A DNA stretch of 64,000 nt from Naematelia aurantialba (taxonomy: Eukaryota > Basidiomycota > Tremellomycetes > Tremellales > Naemateliaceae): assembly GCA_021527695.1 (NCBI GenBank), contig JAKFAO010000002.1, positions 2,254,432-2,318,431 of the forward strand. The letters are read 5' to 3'. Position 1 is the first letter of the stretch, and each line of letters starts with the position of its first letter. Below, one piece after another: positions 12,305 to 25,142 of this stretch. Under the pieces are notes generated by a model, which searched no databases, was not told where the DNA came from, and was given only the letters and a program-made list of their open reading frames with translations. The position numbers were made by a program, and so were the translations under genes.

Positions 12305-14705
12305 TCAGACCAAGACATTGACCGCGCCGACCCCATCAAAGTAGGTAAAATCGTCCTTGCCTGCATCTGCGCCCCCCATATGCTCCTGAGGAGGGAATAC
12401 GACACCCATGAGCTCGTGCGCCGGAGTGACGAGCGCTCCCGACACCACGGCACCCATGTCGTATGGAGAGATCGACGAGTTGGGCGATAAATGCAGCTGA
12501 CCTGGAGCGATTCCGTGAACACTCAGACGCTGCATCCCAGTCGGGGACACGCTCTGAGATGATGCGTTCGAATGGCTGCCCGTCAATCCCGAGTCTTGCG
12601 GGATCGAGTCATTGGGGCTCGGGATAAAGTTGTATGCCGACGGCGACACCTCAGTGGTGGGCTGATAAGATGCGAAAGCCATTACCTGCTGCTCAGGGTG
12701 GCCTTGTGTGGGAAACTGGTCCGCCTGATCTGCCACACCGAGCGGACTGAGCCGGAGTGGCGAGGGATGCAGGCCGAGTATTCCCAGGTTGTGCAGAAGA
12801 TCAGGAGGTGCGGATGCACGCCTGGCATCCGCTTCGAAACCCTGCACCTCTGCGCCAGTATCCATCAGACCTCCGTTCCAATTCATTGTGTATTCCGAGC
12901 CATCCTGAGGTCCGGCACTATCTGCATATGCAGAGTTGATGCTTGCCATACTTCCGAGTCGTCCTCGCTGCAGCGTCATCCAGAGATTGATCTCTGCATC
13001 CGAGATAGCGGGTTGCGTCGGGGTGTCTGTGGATCCTCCAAATGAGAATCCCGGATGCGGTAGCGGCGCATTGGGAGCGAACGGCGCCTCGACAGACTGG
13101 TTATTTCCTGATGTAGGCGCATACGTGGACACTGGCGTTGTGAGGTACGTTGCGCACAGATCGGATGCAGCTTCATCGAACACAAAGTTGGTCCGGTGGG
13201 AGCCAGCACTGTCGTGATCAGTGTCCTTGATGGGACTGAGTTCGCGAGTCGGACGCCCTGATGAGGGAACCTGATGAGTGCCAGATACAATGCGAGGCGG
13301 CGTAAAGGGAGCAGACGATATAAGCTGAGCTGTACCAACCGGGGGCAGTCCTGGAACTGATGCCCGCCGAGTATTGTTCCGCATCGCTGCAAGATAAAGC
13401 GTGGATGGCATCGGTCGGGTCATGGGCGAGACAGCTGTCTGAGGAGTTGTAGACGATTGACCATTCATGTTCACAGGTGGCGGATAAGGGATGGATGACC
13501 GACGTGCCGCGGCCGCAGTACCGATCGACGGTGAGCGAGGTGAGAAGCTGGGGACACCAGCTCGATTTGTGGCGTTTCGCCCAGCAGCCATGCGTTTGGC
13601 GACCCAAGTCTCGATCATCGCCGCTTCACCGTTGGCAAGAGATACTCGTCTGCCCATGTTTACACCGTTCACAGGTGGCAGAAGCATTTGCGGTACGACC
13701 GGCTGAGAAGCAGGTTGTGCCGTCAGGGGTGGCCGTGGAATGGTGTTTGATACTGGCGGTATAATAGTGAGGGGCTCGATAACGGGCCGTTGAGTTGCGG
13801 TAGGTGCAGTTGAAGCCTTGCGCTCCGAGGACGGCAGATCTGACATTGAGGAACTGGTAGCCGTGTTCTCATCGGATCCGTTCGTATTGGGTTTCGCTTG
13901 AGCAGCCTTCTCCTTCATAGCGAGGCCTTTCACCTTGGCTCGTCTGTTTCAAAGTCAGCATATTGAGTCGAAGGAGACAATGGATAGTGCCGGCAGTCGG
14001 CAGGTCGAGATCAAGCACCGAGAGAAAAGACTGACCTATTCTGAAACCAGACCTGAATATTCCGCTTGGTCATGCCAAGCTCGCTCGCTAGCCATTCTCG
14101 TAGATTGTTGTCAGGCTTGGGATTGATGTCGAACCAATGCTCAAGCACCTTGAGCTGCTCAGGAGTGGTCCGCCGCCGATGTTTGACCTTACGACTGTAA
14201 GCGCTTCCGCCCAAAAGGGTGATTGGAGGAAACAGCGAATGCTTCCTAGACAGACAAAGAAGGCAAGCAAAACTATATCGAAACTCACCTCGAGATTACC
14301 ATAGAGAATATCGCCCTGGTCGTCAGGTCCATCGTCCCATTCCTGGCCCATCCACCCTCCGTCGTCTATAGGATAACCCATTGGGGGACCGTGTTCATAA
14401 TGGTAGCCGTTTGGCATTGAGCCAAAATGAGGTCCGGGAGGCAGATAGGCTGGTTGTGGAACGGGAACGTAGCTGGACCCGGCGGGATATTGCATCGGGT
14501 AAACGGGATGTGGGGGAGCCTGAAGGTGCGGATCCGGGGGAAATTGGGTAAAGCCTGCCGTGGTTGGTGTAGCTAGGTATTCGAGCGGTGCAGGCTGAGC
14601 GACGGGTGCTTGTGAGGGCAAATGTGAATGGGAAGGGCCGGCAAAGTTGGAGGGATCCATATGGAAAGGATCGTCCGGAAAGGAAGGAGGTTGATGCTGT
14701 GTCAT
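12305..14705 (-). CDS. Homeodomain transcription factor
   Basis: Three exons encode about 740 residues. The homeodomain lies near residues 155-215: KHRRRTTPEQLKVLEHWF forms helix 1, followed by PDNNLREWLASELGM. Recognition helix 3 contains WFQNR interrupted by an intron and continues RAKVKG. Spacing is that of a typical 60-residue homeodomain, not the TALE class. The N-terminus is rich in Pro, His and Tyr, and the ~540-residue C-terminal exon is a disordered Ser/Pro/Thr region, as in activation or repression domains. It acts in the nucleus on promoters; targets are unknown. There is no divergent second homeodomain gene and no pheromone or receptor gene, so it is not obviously a mating-type gene. 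Confidence 0.85.
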
Positions 14706-16359
14706 GGCGAGAGACGAAACGAGCGATTACTTTGGTCAGGAGCAAGAATAGTGATAGGTGACGACGGCAGCCAGCTGATAACCGACGGAATCACGTCGTG
14801 GAGACGAAAGATATGAGAGGTGGTATCGGGGATGTCGCACTTGAATACGCCTTCTGGCCGAGGTCGACGTAATGTCGAGCACAAGCTTTTTTGACACGAT
14901 CCGAGCTCCGAGAGAAGGATGCTGTGAAGGCGAAGAAGGACGCCTAGTTCGGCGACGTAGAGTTTGAAAGAGTCGAAGTGGAAGGGCTGCAAAGGACAAT
15001 AAACGATATGCACAGTGTGTAAGAAGGCGGAATGAAAGATGGCGACGGTGAGTGGAAGAGAGACCGCTTAGAGAGACTGGGCGCCGGATCCCGATCTGGG
15101 ACGGTATGTCGCAGAAGACGGGAAACAGAATGGAGCGACTGAACCAGGAGAAGGGGCGAAGGATGAGAGGGGCAAAGGGCGCGCCCCGCTTCTATCGTGT
15201 CGAGTTGTCTCGGAGTCGGCTTATTTTTTTTTTGGGCGACCAGGCGTCGATACGGCGATTGAGGCGACTGCGACCAGTGTGGAAGCGGGCGCTAAGGCGT
15301 GTGTACAAGTACTAGCAGCGTGTGTCGAAGGATGTAAAAAGGAGGTTTGGCGTGTGGGTTTATGCTATGTTTCGTCCGAGTGTCCGTCGACTGCCGTTCT
15401 AATCGGTTCGGTCTTGCGGGACACACCGGAGTTTAAGCCTTTGAGCTCAAAATTCGGACTACCGCGAGTCTTCGCGTCGAAGGAGCTGCAGCTACGTCTA
15501 TGCGCAGAGTCAAAGACGGCTCTGACTAGACGAACGTCGAATGACGAACAGAACAACAATTTGTTGCCGTTGATCTGCAGCCCACAGAAGAGGGGGGGAT
15601 TCCAATGTCCAAGGGGAGGTTCTCGGTACCTCGTGCTGAGGCTTTCAGCCGTGTCCCGTTTTGGGCGGCTGTTTTACTCGAAGAGTACGACCACCGGCAG
15701 GCGCTCTGGACTGCCCAATCGGCCAGGAACAGGCGAGCAGGTTGTAAGCGTGTGAGAGAGGGTGAGAGAGGGCGAGAGAGGGGTGAGAGAAGGGCGAGAG
15801 ACAGAAGAGGGGGGGGGGGAAAGGAGGAAGACGGGGAGATGCAGAAGAGGACAGCGCAAAACTGACGCAGGCGGACGGAAGACAATGTTCCTTCCTTTCC
15901 TTTTCTTTCCTTCCTTCCTTCCTTTCCTTCCTTTCCTTCCTTTCCTTTCCTTCCTTCCTTCCTTCCTTCCGTCCTTGCGTCGGTTATCATGCCGGGCCAC
16001 AATGGCCACATGCGTCCAGACTTTCAGTGTTTTCCTTCCTCGCCACCGGCGGAAACCGCTCTGTCTCCGCCATCTCCGCGGAACAACCTGCGACGCCTCC
16101 CCCTGGATTCAGGGTCTATCTCGTGGCCCTGACGGCCGACTCTCGGAAGAAAGCTCCCCTGTCTCCGGACCCAATTGTAAGGGGGAGGCTAAAATAAATT
16201 CATACCAGGTTACATGAAGGGGTCTTATCACACATGGTAGATTAATATTCCACGTCATGGCAATCGTGCATATAGCAAGATGGGATCACCACTTTGACTC
16301 GTCACCATTGCTGTTCGGTCAGCCGCAACCCAATTCTTAGGGCTTAGATTGTAGCCTTA
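14706..16359. other. Intergenic, homeodomain promoter with GA/CT tracts
   Basis: About 1.65 kb upstream of the homeodomain gene and downstream of a short-chain dehydrogenase. No coding region is convincing. It contains the homopurine and homopyrimidine tracts reported separately. The size suits a long regulated promoter or leader. Confidence 0.5.
15745..15972. repeat. Homopurine tract followed by CCTT-rich homopyrimidine tract
   Basis: From about 15745 to 15838 the plus strand is almost purely G and A (GAGAGAGG repeats, then a run of eleven G at 15809-15819, then GGAAGGAG). From about 15887 to 15972 it is almost purely C and T in imperfect CCTTC/CCTTT units. The two blocks are roughly complementary, so they could pair or form triplex structures. 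Confidence 0.85.
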
Positions 16360-17459
16360 CTATCGCATGTGCTTGCCCCCAGTCGTCTCTCTGGTGGCGT
16401 CGTCGATGACCTTGAGCATCCCAGCTAGCATGGTTTAGCATGCTCACTGGGGCACATGGGGTGAGGCAGGTACTCACAGACCGACTCGTCCACGGTGATA
16501 GGGGCTTGTTTCATTCCCACTGATCGGGCACCTCTATCACCCATCTCGCTGTACCCTCAGCTACCGATCTTATGCACACACCATATCTGCTAGCAAACGG
16601 CTTACGTCTGCACCCATCCTGGAGACATGGGCCAGATAATGAGGTCCGGATTCTCGAAATGACTGTACCGAGCCTATGTCTCGTCAGAGAAGAGTTGCTC
16701 GAGGCGGACCGGCGCCAGCACCGAGAGCCCACACACCAGGTAGTTGATGTTGCACTTTGTGATGCCGTATGTCGCGTCGGTCTTGTCCGGCACACGGTCG
16801 ATGATGGACGCCCCGGACGACATGAAGATGAACTTGCCTCCCTTGGGCATAAGAGGCACACAGGCTTGGAAGACCTTGAGCGTTCCGAGCACCTGTGAGG
16901 CACAGTCCGTCAGCCCATTAGACACCGGTTTAAATGCAGGCGTTGGAAGCGGATGGTATGCCCTTGGCGCCACAGCAAAGGTTGGAGACTCACGTTGATA
17001 CGCCAATGCTGCTCAAACACAGCCGGATCAACTTTGGCCAGTGGCGCGAAGCAATCGTCCGTCATGATCGCAGCATTGGCGATGACCTGTTCGCTTTCAG
17101 CACATAGAGCGTCATGTCGAACAATCCCTAGCTCCGCTAGAGGTGTTAGAAGTGATGGACTGACAATGTCAAGCTGCTCTACACCCTGCTGTTTCGCGGT
17201 GGCTATCATCTCCTGTTCCCCATCGGCTTCGGCAGCATCGTACCGAACGCAAATCAGCTTGGAGCCCTGTCCGACTTTCTTAGGCTCCGGCATAGAGCTG
17301 GTGTCCCTCGCCGTACCGATCACGATATGCCCCGGGCGAGCGAGGTACGCCTCCACCAGGCCATACCCGATCCTGTTTCCGGGACGTTAGCTGCGAGCGT
17401 TTGGTGGGGGCGGAACAGGCGCACCCTCTGTTTGCGCCTGTGATCAGAACAGTGGGCAT
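16360..17459 (-). CDS. Short-chain dehydrogenase/reductase
   Basis: A classical SDR that binds NAD(P)H. Exon 1 gives VLITGANRG; a short intron then splices to IGYGLVEA, completing the TGxxxGxG dinucleotide motif. Also present are IANAA, the catalytic Ser in FMSSGAS, and Tyr-x-x-x-Lys in TYGITK. The C-terminus GWVQT, then MGDRGARSVGMKQAPIT, and a final exon SGMLKVIDDATRETTGG match fungal SDRs related to norsolorinic-acid reductase and C-factor proteins. There are five exons and about 260 residues; the stop is at 16360. The substrate is unknown. A TATATAAA element lies about 50 bases before the ATG. It shares a 243-base divergent promoter with CSM3. Confidence 0.85.
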
Positions 17460-17507
17460 TGTGATCCGCAGAGAATGTGCCCCACCCCTTCCGTCCCGCC
17501 TGCAGCG

Positions 17508-17515
17508 TTTATATA
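17508..17515 (-). promoter_or_regulatory. TATA box of SDR gene
   Basis: TATATAAA on the minus strand, about 50 bases upstream of the SDR start codon at 17459. The close spacing suggests a short leader. Confidence 0.45.
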
Positions 17516-17702
17516 CAGCCGCAGTCTGGTGATAACCACTCCACATGACGATCCAAGACGGGACACATCGGCTCCGGACGGGCCGGAAGACCTCCACTTG
17601 CCACCGACACCGACGCGTCGCGTCTGATATCATCATCATCTTTGAATCTTTGTTCTGTAACACCTCGTCCTGCTCCTGCTTGTACCAGCAGTCAGCAGCG
17701 AT

Positions 17703-18873
17703 ATGACACAGACACTCGCCAGCCTCTTCTCCCCTACATCTCCCACGCGACCCCCTCCACCTCGTTCGCCGACGCCGGAGTCTCCCACCCCATCATCTCC
17801 CCGTCGCGACCGCCATGCCAACCCCCTCTTCCTGTCGCCTGGTTCCTCACATCACCCTACGCCAAACAAGCGTGCAAGAGCGTCCTCCCCGGCCAGGGTG
17901 ACACCACGTCCAGCGGACACGAGCAGGGGCACTTCCCTCCCTCCACTGCTCCCGCTCGAGGATGAGTTTGTGGACCCTTTTGCGGGTTTGGATGATGCCG
18001 CTCGCGATGAGGCCGATGTGGACGGCAAGGAAAAGAAGCGGCGGGTCGTTGCCAAAATTGACGGTGACCGGTGCGTGTCCGATATCCATGCCCAGTCGCC
18101 CAACATGCTCGCCTCTCAGCTTGGTACCGCTGAATCAGTCTCCAGCTAACGAGACAGGCTGATGTCGGACCGCGGCATACCTGCTCTGATGCGGGCCGCA
18201 AAGCGCTTCAGACCCAGAGGCAAAGGCTATGAGGTGTGTCTTTTCCCGGCTCGCGTTGTCTCTCTGCGCTTCTTCGGCTCCAGCTGACGTGTGCTCGTGC
18301 GGCAGGCGGCGGATCTTCGCGCCCTGCTGAACATGTACCAGATGTGGGCGCATGGGATGTTCCCCAAGGGCGATTTTGCCGGCACGATAGCTCGTGTCGA
18401 GGTGGTATGTCGCACACGTCGAATGGAGGTGAGTCCGTTTTTACTATTAAAGACTTCTAATCTTGATGGCGGCACAATTTTACTCTCATGTCGTCTGGAG
18501 GAGCATGTAGGGAGACGCGGCTACTGACAACCAATAGAACGCTATGAAAGGTTATCGAGATGCGTTTTACCCTCCACCGCCGTCACCAACGCCGCCGCCT
18601 CGGTCATCCTCTGAACTGAGATTGACTCCGCCGTTGGATCAGGACAACGACAACGACGAGCACCCAAGAGGAAAGACTCCACTCTTCGACGATGTGCAAG
18701 ATGGAGGTGAGCCAGACGTGATCAGTGGACATGGAGGCGTAGACGATGTGGATGTAGATGAGATGATGGCTCTAGAGGAGATGGAGCGCGAACAGCGGGC
18801 GCAGGCTGAGATGTTACGGGAAGAGCCGCCAGCCGTTAACGAAGAGGATGAGTGGGAGGGGCTGTATGATTGA
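17703..18873 (+). CDS. CSM3: Csm3/Swi3/TIPIN replication fork protection protein
   Basis: Four exons give about 320 residues. The conserved Swi3 domain runs from LMSDRGIPALMRAAKRF through RGKGYE, AADLRALLNMYQMWAHGMF and PKGDFAGTIARVE to NAMKGYRDAF. With Tof1/Timeless this protein stabilises stalled replication forks and supports the S-phase checkpoint and sister-chromatid cohesion in the nucleus. The N-terminus is Pro/Ser-rich and disordered with an SP-rich segment; the C-terminus is strongly acidic and ends EWEGLYD. Introns fall at conserved domain positions and all junctions keep frame. Confidence 0.88.
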
Positions 18874-19032
18874 CTTCACCCCTACGGTGACATATGTAGC
18901 ACAGTAGCATTCCCAATTCCAATCCAGCTCGAGATTCTTGCTTCCCTGTCCCTTGGACTTGTCTCGTAATCTCGTTCCCCATTCCCCGCCATGTTGACTC
19001 ATACTCCTTCGGACATCCCCCGCTCTGTCGAC

Positions 19033-20856
19033 TCATACTCCTTCGGCATACGTCTCCTCTCCAAGCCGGATCCCATCGTTGATGCCGGCCATCTGCTCGT
19101 CAACGCGATATCCAACGAGAAAACGCACCATGAGTCGACCACCATCGACTGTGAGTAACGCATTGTTCATGTACGACCCACCCTTGCTTGCGAGGAGGAG
19201 GACGGGACCGACAATCTCTTGAGGCGCGCCTGGACGTTCTGCAGAAATCTGGGGTCAGCTGCGCTTCTACGAACAGAGCGAGACGAGATGTGGCGATTGA
19301 GTATCCGTCATCAGGAGCGCGTGTGCTGGGCGTGCCGACACCGCCATTGCACGTATGAAGAAGGAGTCCTTTGCTCCTGGAAATATCGAGACGGTGGGAG
19401 GTGAAGCATGAGAGACCCTGTGAAAACATACGCGCAGTCGATCGCAGCGCGGCTTTGGCGGCAGCGTCGCCGATGTCGTACTTGTGCGAAACGTCGGTCT
19501 TGACGCCCGTCATTTCGGAGGGGAAGAGGCCCGGGCAGATGGTGTTGACACGGATCTTCATCCTGGCCCCAGCACCATCAGTCATGACCAAGCGTTGAAT
19601 GTCCAGATGCAGGTGTACTCACGGGTGCAGTCGACCCGCAAGCAGGGTAGCGCAGTGAATTGCTAAGTTCTCAGTACCGTCTCCCAGTCCCAACACGATG
19701 CATCGCTTACCCGCAGCCTGTGGGTCGTCAGAAGCGAGCAGGATGCCACATGGAGACTCACTTTGCTGACACCATAGGTCAGGCTGCCCACGGAGCGCTG
19801 GTTCGCCAGGCCGGCGATGGACGCAATGACCACCACATTGGGAATGGCAGACCTGCGCAGCAGCGGTACCAGAGATACGGTCATAAAGTAGACACCTGTG
19901 GTCGTCAGCGCTGAGCTGCCGCCAGGCAACGAAGCGGAAATACGCACCGTTCACATTGACTATTCGAGGGTAGAGCATACGTCAGTATAGCGTGTAGACA
20001 CAGATGGATGGGCCCACTCGAGTTGGAGTAATCAAATTCGTCATCGTCGACAGCAAGGAGCATGCTTTCGACCGAGTCGGCTACGGTGGTCAGCAATGGT
20101 CAGCAAAAGCAGAGAGGCCCACCCGGGATGGCACGCACGGTCATTGTGCTTCTTGGTAGGGTTCTTCCATGCCCTCATCACGCCCGCGCAGTTGACCAGC
20201 GTGTCGATCTACATGTCACATCAGCGCCCGAGACCCATTCTGCCCAGCGTCTTTGTAGCCTGGCGCGTCGTCTGGCCAGTCTGCTCCCACAAGAGCAACG
20301 CCCTAGGGAACGGCTGCCTCACCTTGTCTTCCTTGGCCCTGATAGCTTCCGCAATCTTCAAGACCCCCTCTTTCGACGACACATCGCCCTGAATGCTGCG
20401 AGATCGGTCAGCTGCTTGTCAAGCTTTCCTTTCCACCACGCCGAGCAGGCGTGAACCAGAACGCCGGCGTACCCCAGAGGTGTGTTGGCCGGACGACTCA
20501 CGGTATGACTTGTCCACCTGTCTCTACTTGTCCGTTGATCTCGTCGGCAGTCGCTTGTAGGACCTCTCCACGCCGACCCGTGATGTACACCTTAGCCCCG
20601 TTCGTCGCAAAGCCCGCCGTGATGGCTGTGATGCGTTAGTCTCCGCAGGTCGAGTGTACATGAATATCCAGAGGACGGTACCGACCTTTGCCTAGACCAG
20701 TACCACCGCCAGTGACCACCACGACCTGGCGATCCATCAGCTCTTCTTCAAGCCCCACTGCGCCAGACGCTACGAGTGAGGACGCAATGATGACACACGA
20801 CATACTTGGCCTGCGACTGAAAAGATGTCCTCAATCTTGAATGAGATTCCAGACAT
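19033..20856 (-). CDS. Short-chain dehydrogenase/reductase
   Basis: A second SDR, unrelated in close sequence to the one at 16.4 kb. Exon 1 ([12 protein letters not shown]) splices over an 84-base intron to [13 protein letters not shown], giving the TGGGxGxG coenzyme motif. Later pieces show [22 protein letters not shown], the catalytic Ser in VVVIASIAG and Tyr-x-x-x-Lys in TYGVSK, then [16 protein letters not shown] and the tail LLTVDGGR. This pattern fits fungal relatives of RhlG-type and rhamnolipid-like SDRs, NADP-linked and of unknown substrate. Many small exons (about nine) are needed; the stop is at 19033. Confidence 0.8.
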
Positions 20857-21214
20857 GGTGAGTTGATCCAACAGATGTTTACAATGGAAGCAGCGTGTAA
20901 CGTTGTACTGTAGACCCAGACTGATCGAGTAACAAGACGCTTTCACCCAGTCGTGATGACCAATCTCAAGGTTATCGCTCGCCGTCTTCGCCCATCTGCC
21001 ATCCGCCAATCATCCTGAAATCTCGGCTCCGGATCCCGGAAATGGCCCGGGGTTGGCCGAGCACTTTTCGCACAATCCGATGCATGAATCCAAGGTATGC
21101 AATGCAGTTGTGATTTTTGATCTGGCACGACATGGGCCTGATGGACTATGCCTACTGAATGCACAAGATCAGCAGATCTGGGGCCTCCATGTACCGCCGC
21201 CTCGCACTCCTAGC
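20857..21214. other. Short intergenic, promoter of SDR
   Basis: A 358-base spacer between the SDR start and the SAM50 stop, both on the minus strand. No further feature is recognised. Confidence 0.4.
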
Positions 21215-23391
21215 TCAGAGGAATTCTAATCCTACACCGACACCGAAGCCCCGCGCCGTCCGCTCGCCCCGTCGTCCAACAAGTGGCATGGTGAAATTAA
21301 GCTCGACTCGTATTGGGTCCAGGCTACGCCTTGTCAGATGCTGGTCTGACTAATGGCAGATCGCAAGACAGCTAACCGGTACAGTAAACCCAGTCCGACC
21401 GACACATTCGGGTTGCGATACATCTTTGCCACATTGTCCGCGAATGTTAGATCTGATCCGTCAGCTTCTCAAGAGTCATTCAATATCGAATAGACGGCTC
21501 ACCTCTGTCGTATCCTGTTACTTTACCGACATTCAGGAAAGAATGTAGCCGCAGGGGCCAGTGCTCTTTACGTGGAATTGGAGAGAACAAGGATACACCT
21601 AGTCCCCATGACATCTCGCCACCCAGACTATCGGGGCCATCGCGCAGTCCGAGACCGCCGACTTTCCATCCGCGAATAGAATTTGGCCCGCCTAAAAAGG
21701 TTCGATCAGGCAGAAGAGTCCTGCCAAGATGCTTGGGGAAGAGAGGGAAGAGGAACGTTGTCAAAGAGGCGATGGAATAGTGCTGACAAGCGTCAGCTGA
21801 ACTGGATTTCGATTTCCAAGAAGACTAACAATGTTGGAACCTGGGTAGACGGCTCGAGAAAGTTGAGACTGTGTGGTGGATTTGAAAAAGTGCGCTCGAG
21901 CAGAAGACCCCGGCAGACCTGCATACTCCTGTGAGGCATTAGCCAGGAATTATATGAGCTGCCCACGACGGACATGCGATAGCTTGAGTAGCCTGCCGCT
22001 GGTGCCCAACCACGGATCATCCCGCGTATCGGAGGTCCACGTGTGTATGATCGAGCTTTTTGTCGAAGGGATCGCCTCTTCACGCACGCTGGGCTTGTCA
22101 GTTCATGACCATTCGCTGTTGCTGCAACGTACGAGATCGAAGCATTCGGACTCAAATGGCCAATTTCACGCTTGATCAGCTCATATAGCAAGTCGTGTCG
22201 GCCCCACGGTGTCGTTGCCTGCTCGATTAGCGCGACAGCGGAAGCACAAGGTGAAGTGACCCACGCTAAACTGTGCTCGCCCTCCTTGCGATCTTTCGCG
22301 ATGTGATGCAAACGCCGAGTTGTCACGATCTTGCGAGAATGCAGTGAGTGCGAGGGATAGCAACGGAGAAGCGAGCAAGGGAGTCGTCAAAGATACCTCG
22401 TCAATGTCAGCGCCTCTGTACAACGGGGAATCACACCCACTGACCTGATACGCGGACTTTGTCTTTGTTCCTATTGCAGCTTGACCCTCCAGGACCTCTG
22501 CTCCGCCAAACGCATTCCGTATCCGCCCTGTAACGTTCTGTGTGGGGTCAGAAATTCTCATGTGGTCGTGACGGATGAACCCACGCCTCCCCCTTCTCCA
22601 CCTCCCACCTCCGTTCCCGCCTGGAGAAATAGCCGACCGCGTTCCTTGAGCGCCAAGACCATTTCAATCTCGTCCTCGTCGCCCCCCCTGACCGGTTCGA
22701 AGCGAACACCAACGCGCTGCATGTCGAAGATACCAAACTTGTCCAGGTGCCCCACCATCGCCCGGGTCGACAGCAGGATCTCCTGCAGTGTTGAAGGCAC
22801 GGCCGGGCAGGGATTCAGCCACGCAGGGAGGTAAGATGGTGGAGGAGCTAGAAAGGGGTTTAATAATGAGCGAAGAAAGGATGCGCGAGTCGTTGGCGGA
22901 GGTGGGGAGAGGCGTATGGAGGTCAGGCGGAAGGGTCGATCCCTGTTGTCATTCACCTTGACCTGTTGTCAGCGTGGGCAAAACACCCGCAAAATCAATC
23001 TCACCACCTCGCCGACACGTTGCTGAGCAGCTTGGTACTCGCCCCTCAGTCTCCGCTGAAATTCTTCCTCATTCCATTGCCGTAACTCGTCCGGCTCAGA
23101 CGCTAAGACTACTCAGCTCCTACATGGTTGCTTGCGACTCACGGGGTTGCTGCGGGCTCGCTGGTGGAGTTGACGGTGGGGGCGAGAAGGCATTGCTGAA
23201 TATCGAGCTGGAGAGTGGAGGCTGGAGAGGGGTCGGGGGAGGCTGAGTCGGAAGATCGACCGGGATTTCCTATGTGGAAGGCGAGGGTCAGACCGGACCT
23301 CTGCGAAGGTTGAAGGACCACATACCACGAGTTCGACGCCTACCTCGGCGATGTCGGCTTTTGGAGGCGGCGTCTCAGCGTTCGGGTCCAT
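21215..23391 (-). CDS. SAM50: Sam50/Tob55, outer-membrane beta-barrel insertase
   Basis: The Omp85 family core of the mitochondrial SAM complex, which folds beta-barrels such as porin and Tom40 into the outer membrane. Visible parts include a soluble POTRA-like region (TLQEILLSTRAMVGHLDKFG and FDMQRVGVRFEPV), the barrel start GRIRNAFGGAEVLEGQA, the diagnostic TFLGGPNSIRGW loop of Omp85 proteins, LRLHSFLNVGKV, and a C-terminal strand FGVGVGLEFL ending at the TGA at 21215. About ten exons. The start at 23391 is the first ATG of the exon and gives a hydrophilic N-terminus rich in Pro, as in other fungal Sam50 proteins. Confidence 0.87.
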
Positions 23392-23642
23392 CCTTCCCTT
23401 GGCCTTCGCAGTCCCTAGAGGCTGCCTCTTCGGGTGGAGCGTTCACTAGGGAGATGGGCGACTTCAACAAGGGCAACTGACGGTTTGCAGTCTGAATTTC
23501 GGCACGTTTCGGTGGCGGGGCTCCGACTATGGGATATGCACTTTTTGGACGATGAACTCAGTGGGACCAGGACTTGCTTTGGAGAACTGCTCTTTGGAGA
23601 GACACGATCTAGAGCGGCACAGAGCGGGTGCAGCCGAGGAGA

Positions 23643-24898
23643 ATGCCATCCAAGGTCGAGGAAAACTTGCCGCTTACAAACGAGGGCTATGGGACGCAGA
23701 CTTATTGGTCGGTTTTGTCCTACTTGTCATGACCGACAACCATGACTGACCGGTCTTAGGGAGGAGCGATATTCAAAGTATGTTGGCCAATGTGCTCTGT
23801 GAGGAGAAACATGCTCAACGAAATAGAGAAGCTCCGGGGACCTCCTTCGACTGGTTCCTGCACCCAACGTACCTGTTACCACTCATCACAGGGCTCATAG
23901 CGGATCTTGGCCAGTCTGCGCGGATCCTCATGCTAGGATGCGGCAACTCGGAACTCAGTGCTGTGGTGCGTGCGTCCCTCTCGACTCTGATGGCCCATGC
24001 ATACTCTCTTCTAGCGTCCAACCGTCCCGGCGTCGCGCATGCTGATACCCTTTTGCCGTGTAGATGTATGATGCGGGATATCACGACATTGTCAACATCG
24101 ACGTACGTATCGCGGGACACATGAACACCGGGTTCGTCGTGCCGAAGAAAGTATCTGACCTGGGCGACTAGTACTCTGCGACTGTGATCCAGCAAATGTC
24201 CGAGCGGCATCGCGACCGCGGGAAAATGCGGTGGCTGGACATGGACGTGTTGGACCTCCAGTTCCAGGAGGAATTTGACGTCGTCATTGACAAAGGTCTG
24301 TAGCCAGGTCCCGAGCTTCTGCCGTATGCATTCTCAAGGCTGACCTCATTCGCAGGAACGATGGAGTGAGGAATCTCCCCTATCCTGCCTAAATGTTCAG
24401 CACGTCGTACTGACCATCACATAGCGCGATGTTGACCACCAAGGGTGATCCATGGGTGAGGCCGTTGATTCATGGGTGCGTTTTCTTGCGTGAGAGCTGA
24501 CCCTGGCCCAGAACCCGCCAGCCAAAGATGTCGAGGCCTGTACTCGCGAAGTATCAGAGGCTCTTCGGTAGGCTACCTCATTTGAAAAATATTAGTGTAC
24601 CAAAGTAGCTTACATGCGACACAGTGTTCTCCGCAAACGACCGACCTCTCGATTCATATAGTCAGTCCTCTTCCCACTACTCTCCGTCGTTCTCTTGAGC
24701 AATCAGCCGATCAGCCCACATTGCCAGAAGTCTGCTGACATCTCCCTCAGCTTCACATTCGGACAACCACATTTCCGGAAGCGATACCTCGCCAATCGAC
24801 CAAGCTGGACCCTCACTCATAGATCCATCGGGCCCCCAGAGGGGTTCGAGTACTTCCTCTACATCCTCTCATATTCGGGCTCAACAAATGATGTATGA
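23643..24898 (+). CDS. METTL13/EEF1A-KMT4-like methyltransferase
   Basis: A class I SAM-dependent methyltransferase of about 220 residues in eight small exons. The start at 23643 yields PSKVEENLPLTNEGYGTQ, then YW-EERYSK across two introns, FDWF, the SAM site ILMLGCGNSELS, MYDAGYHDIVNID, YSATVIQQM, MRWLDMDVLDLQF and FDVVIDKGT. This order is diagnostic for the METTL13/ECE2 (eEF1A lysine methyltransferase) family; the likely target is translation elongation factor 1A. The first intron has a weak GTCGGT donor, but the frame and the conserved YWEERY require it. The last exon carries FTFGQPHFRKRYL and GFEYFLYIL. Confidence 0.82.
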
Positions 24899-25142
24899 CC
24901 TGAACGGGCGAGAATCTCAAAGTCTATTTGTCATAACATGCTAATTTACTAGGAACACAACGTATTGGTCATGAACCCATTCTTCGCCATGAGATGCTCT
25001 AGAGGCGCACAACCTGTTTTCCTCTACGCGTCACTAAAGATCGTTACTTCTGACCGCCGACATATGCCCGCCACATCCGCACAGCGGTTTTCGGCTACAA
25101 TACTAGCTGCTCAACTGACGCCCGCTCCTCCGCCACCGAAGC

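Noticed and set aside
12305..14705. Mating-type (HD) locus
   Set aside because: Only one homeodomain gene is present, of typical rather than TALE class, with no divergent partner and no pheromone, receptor or STE genes nearby.
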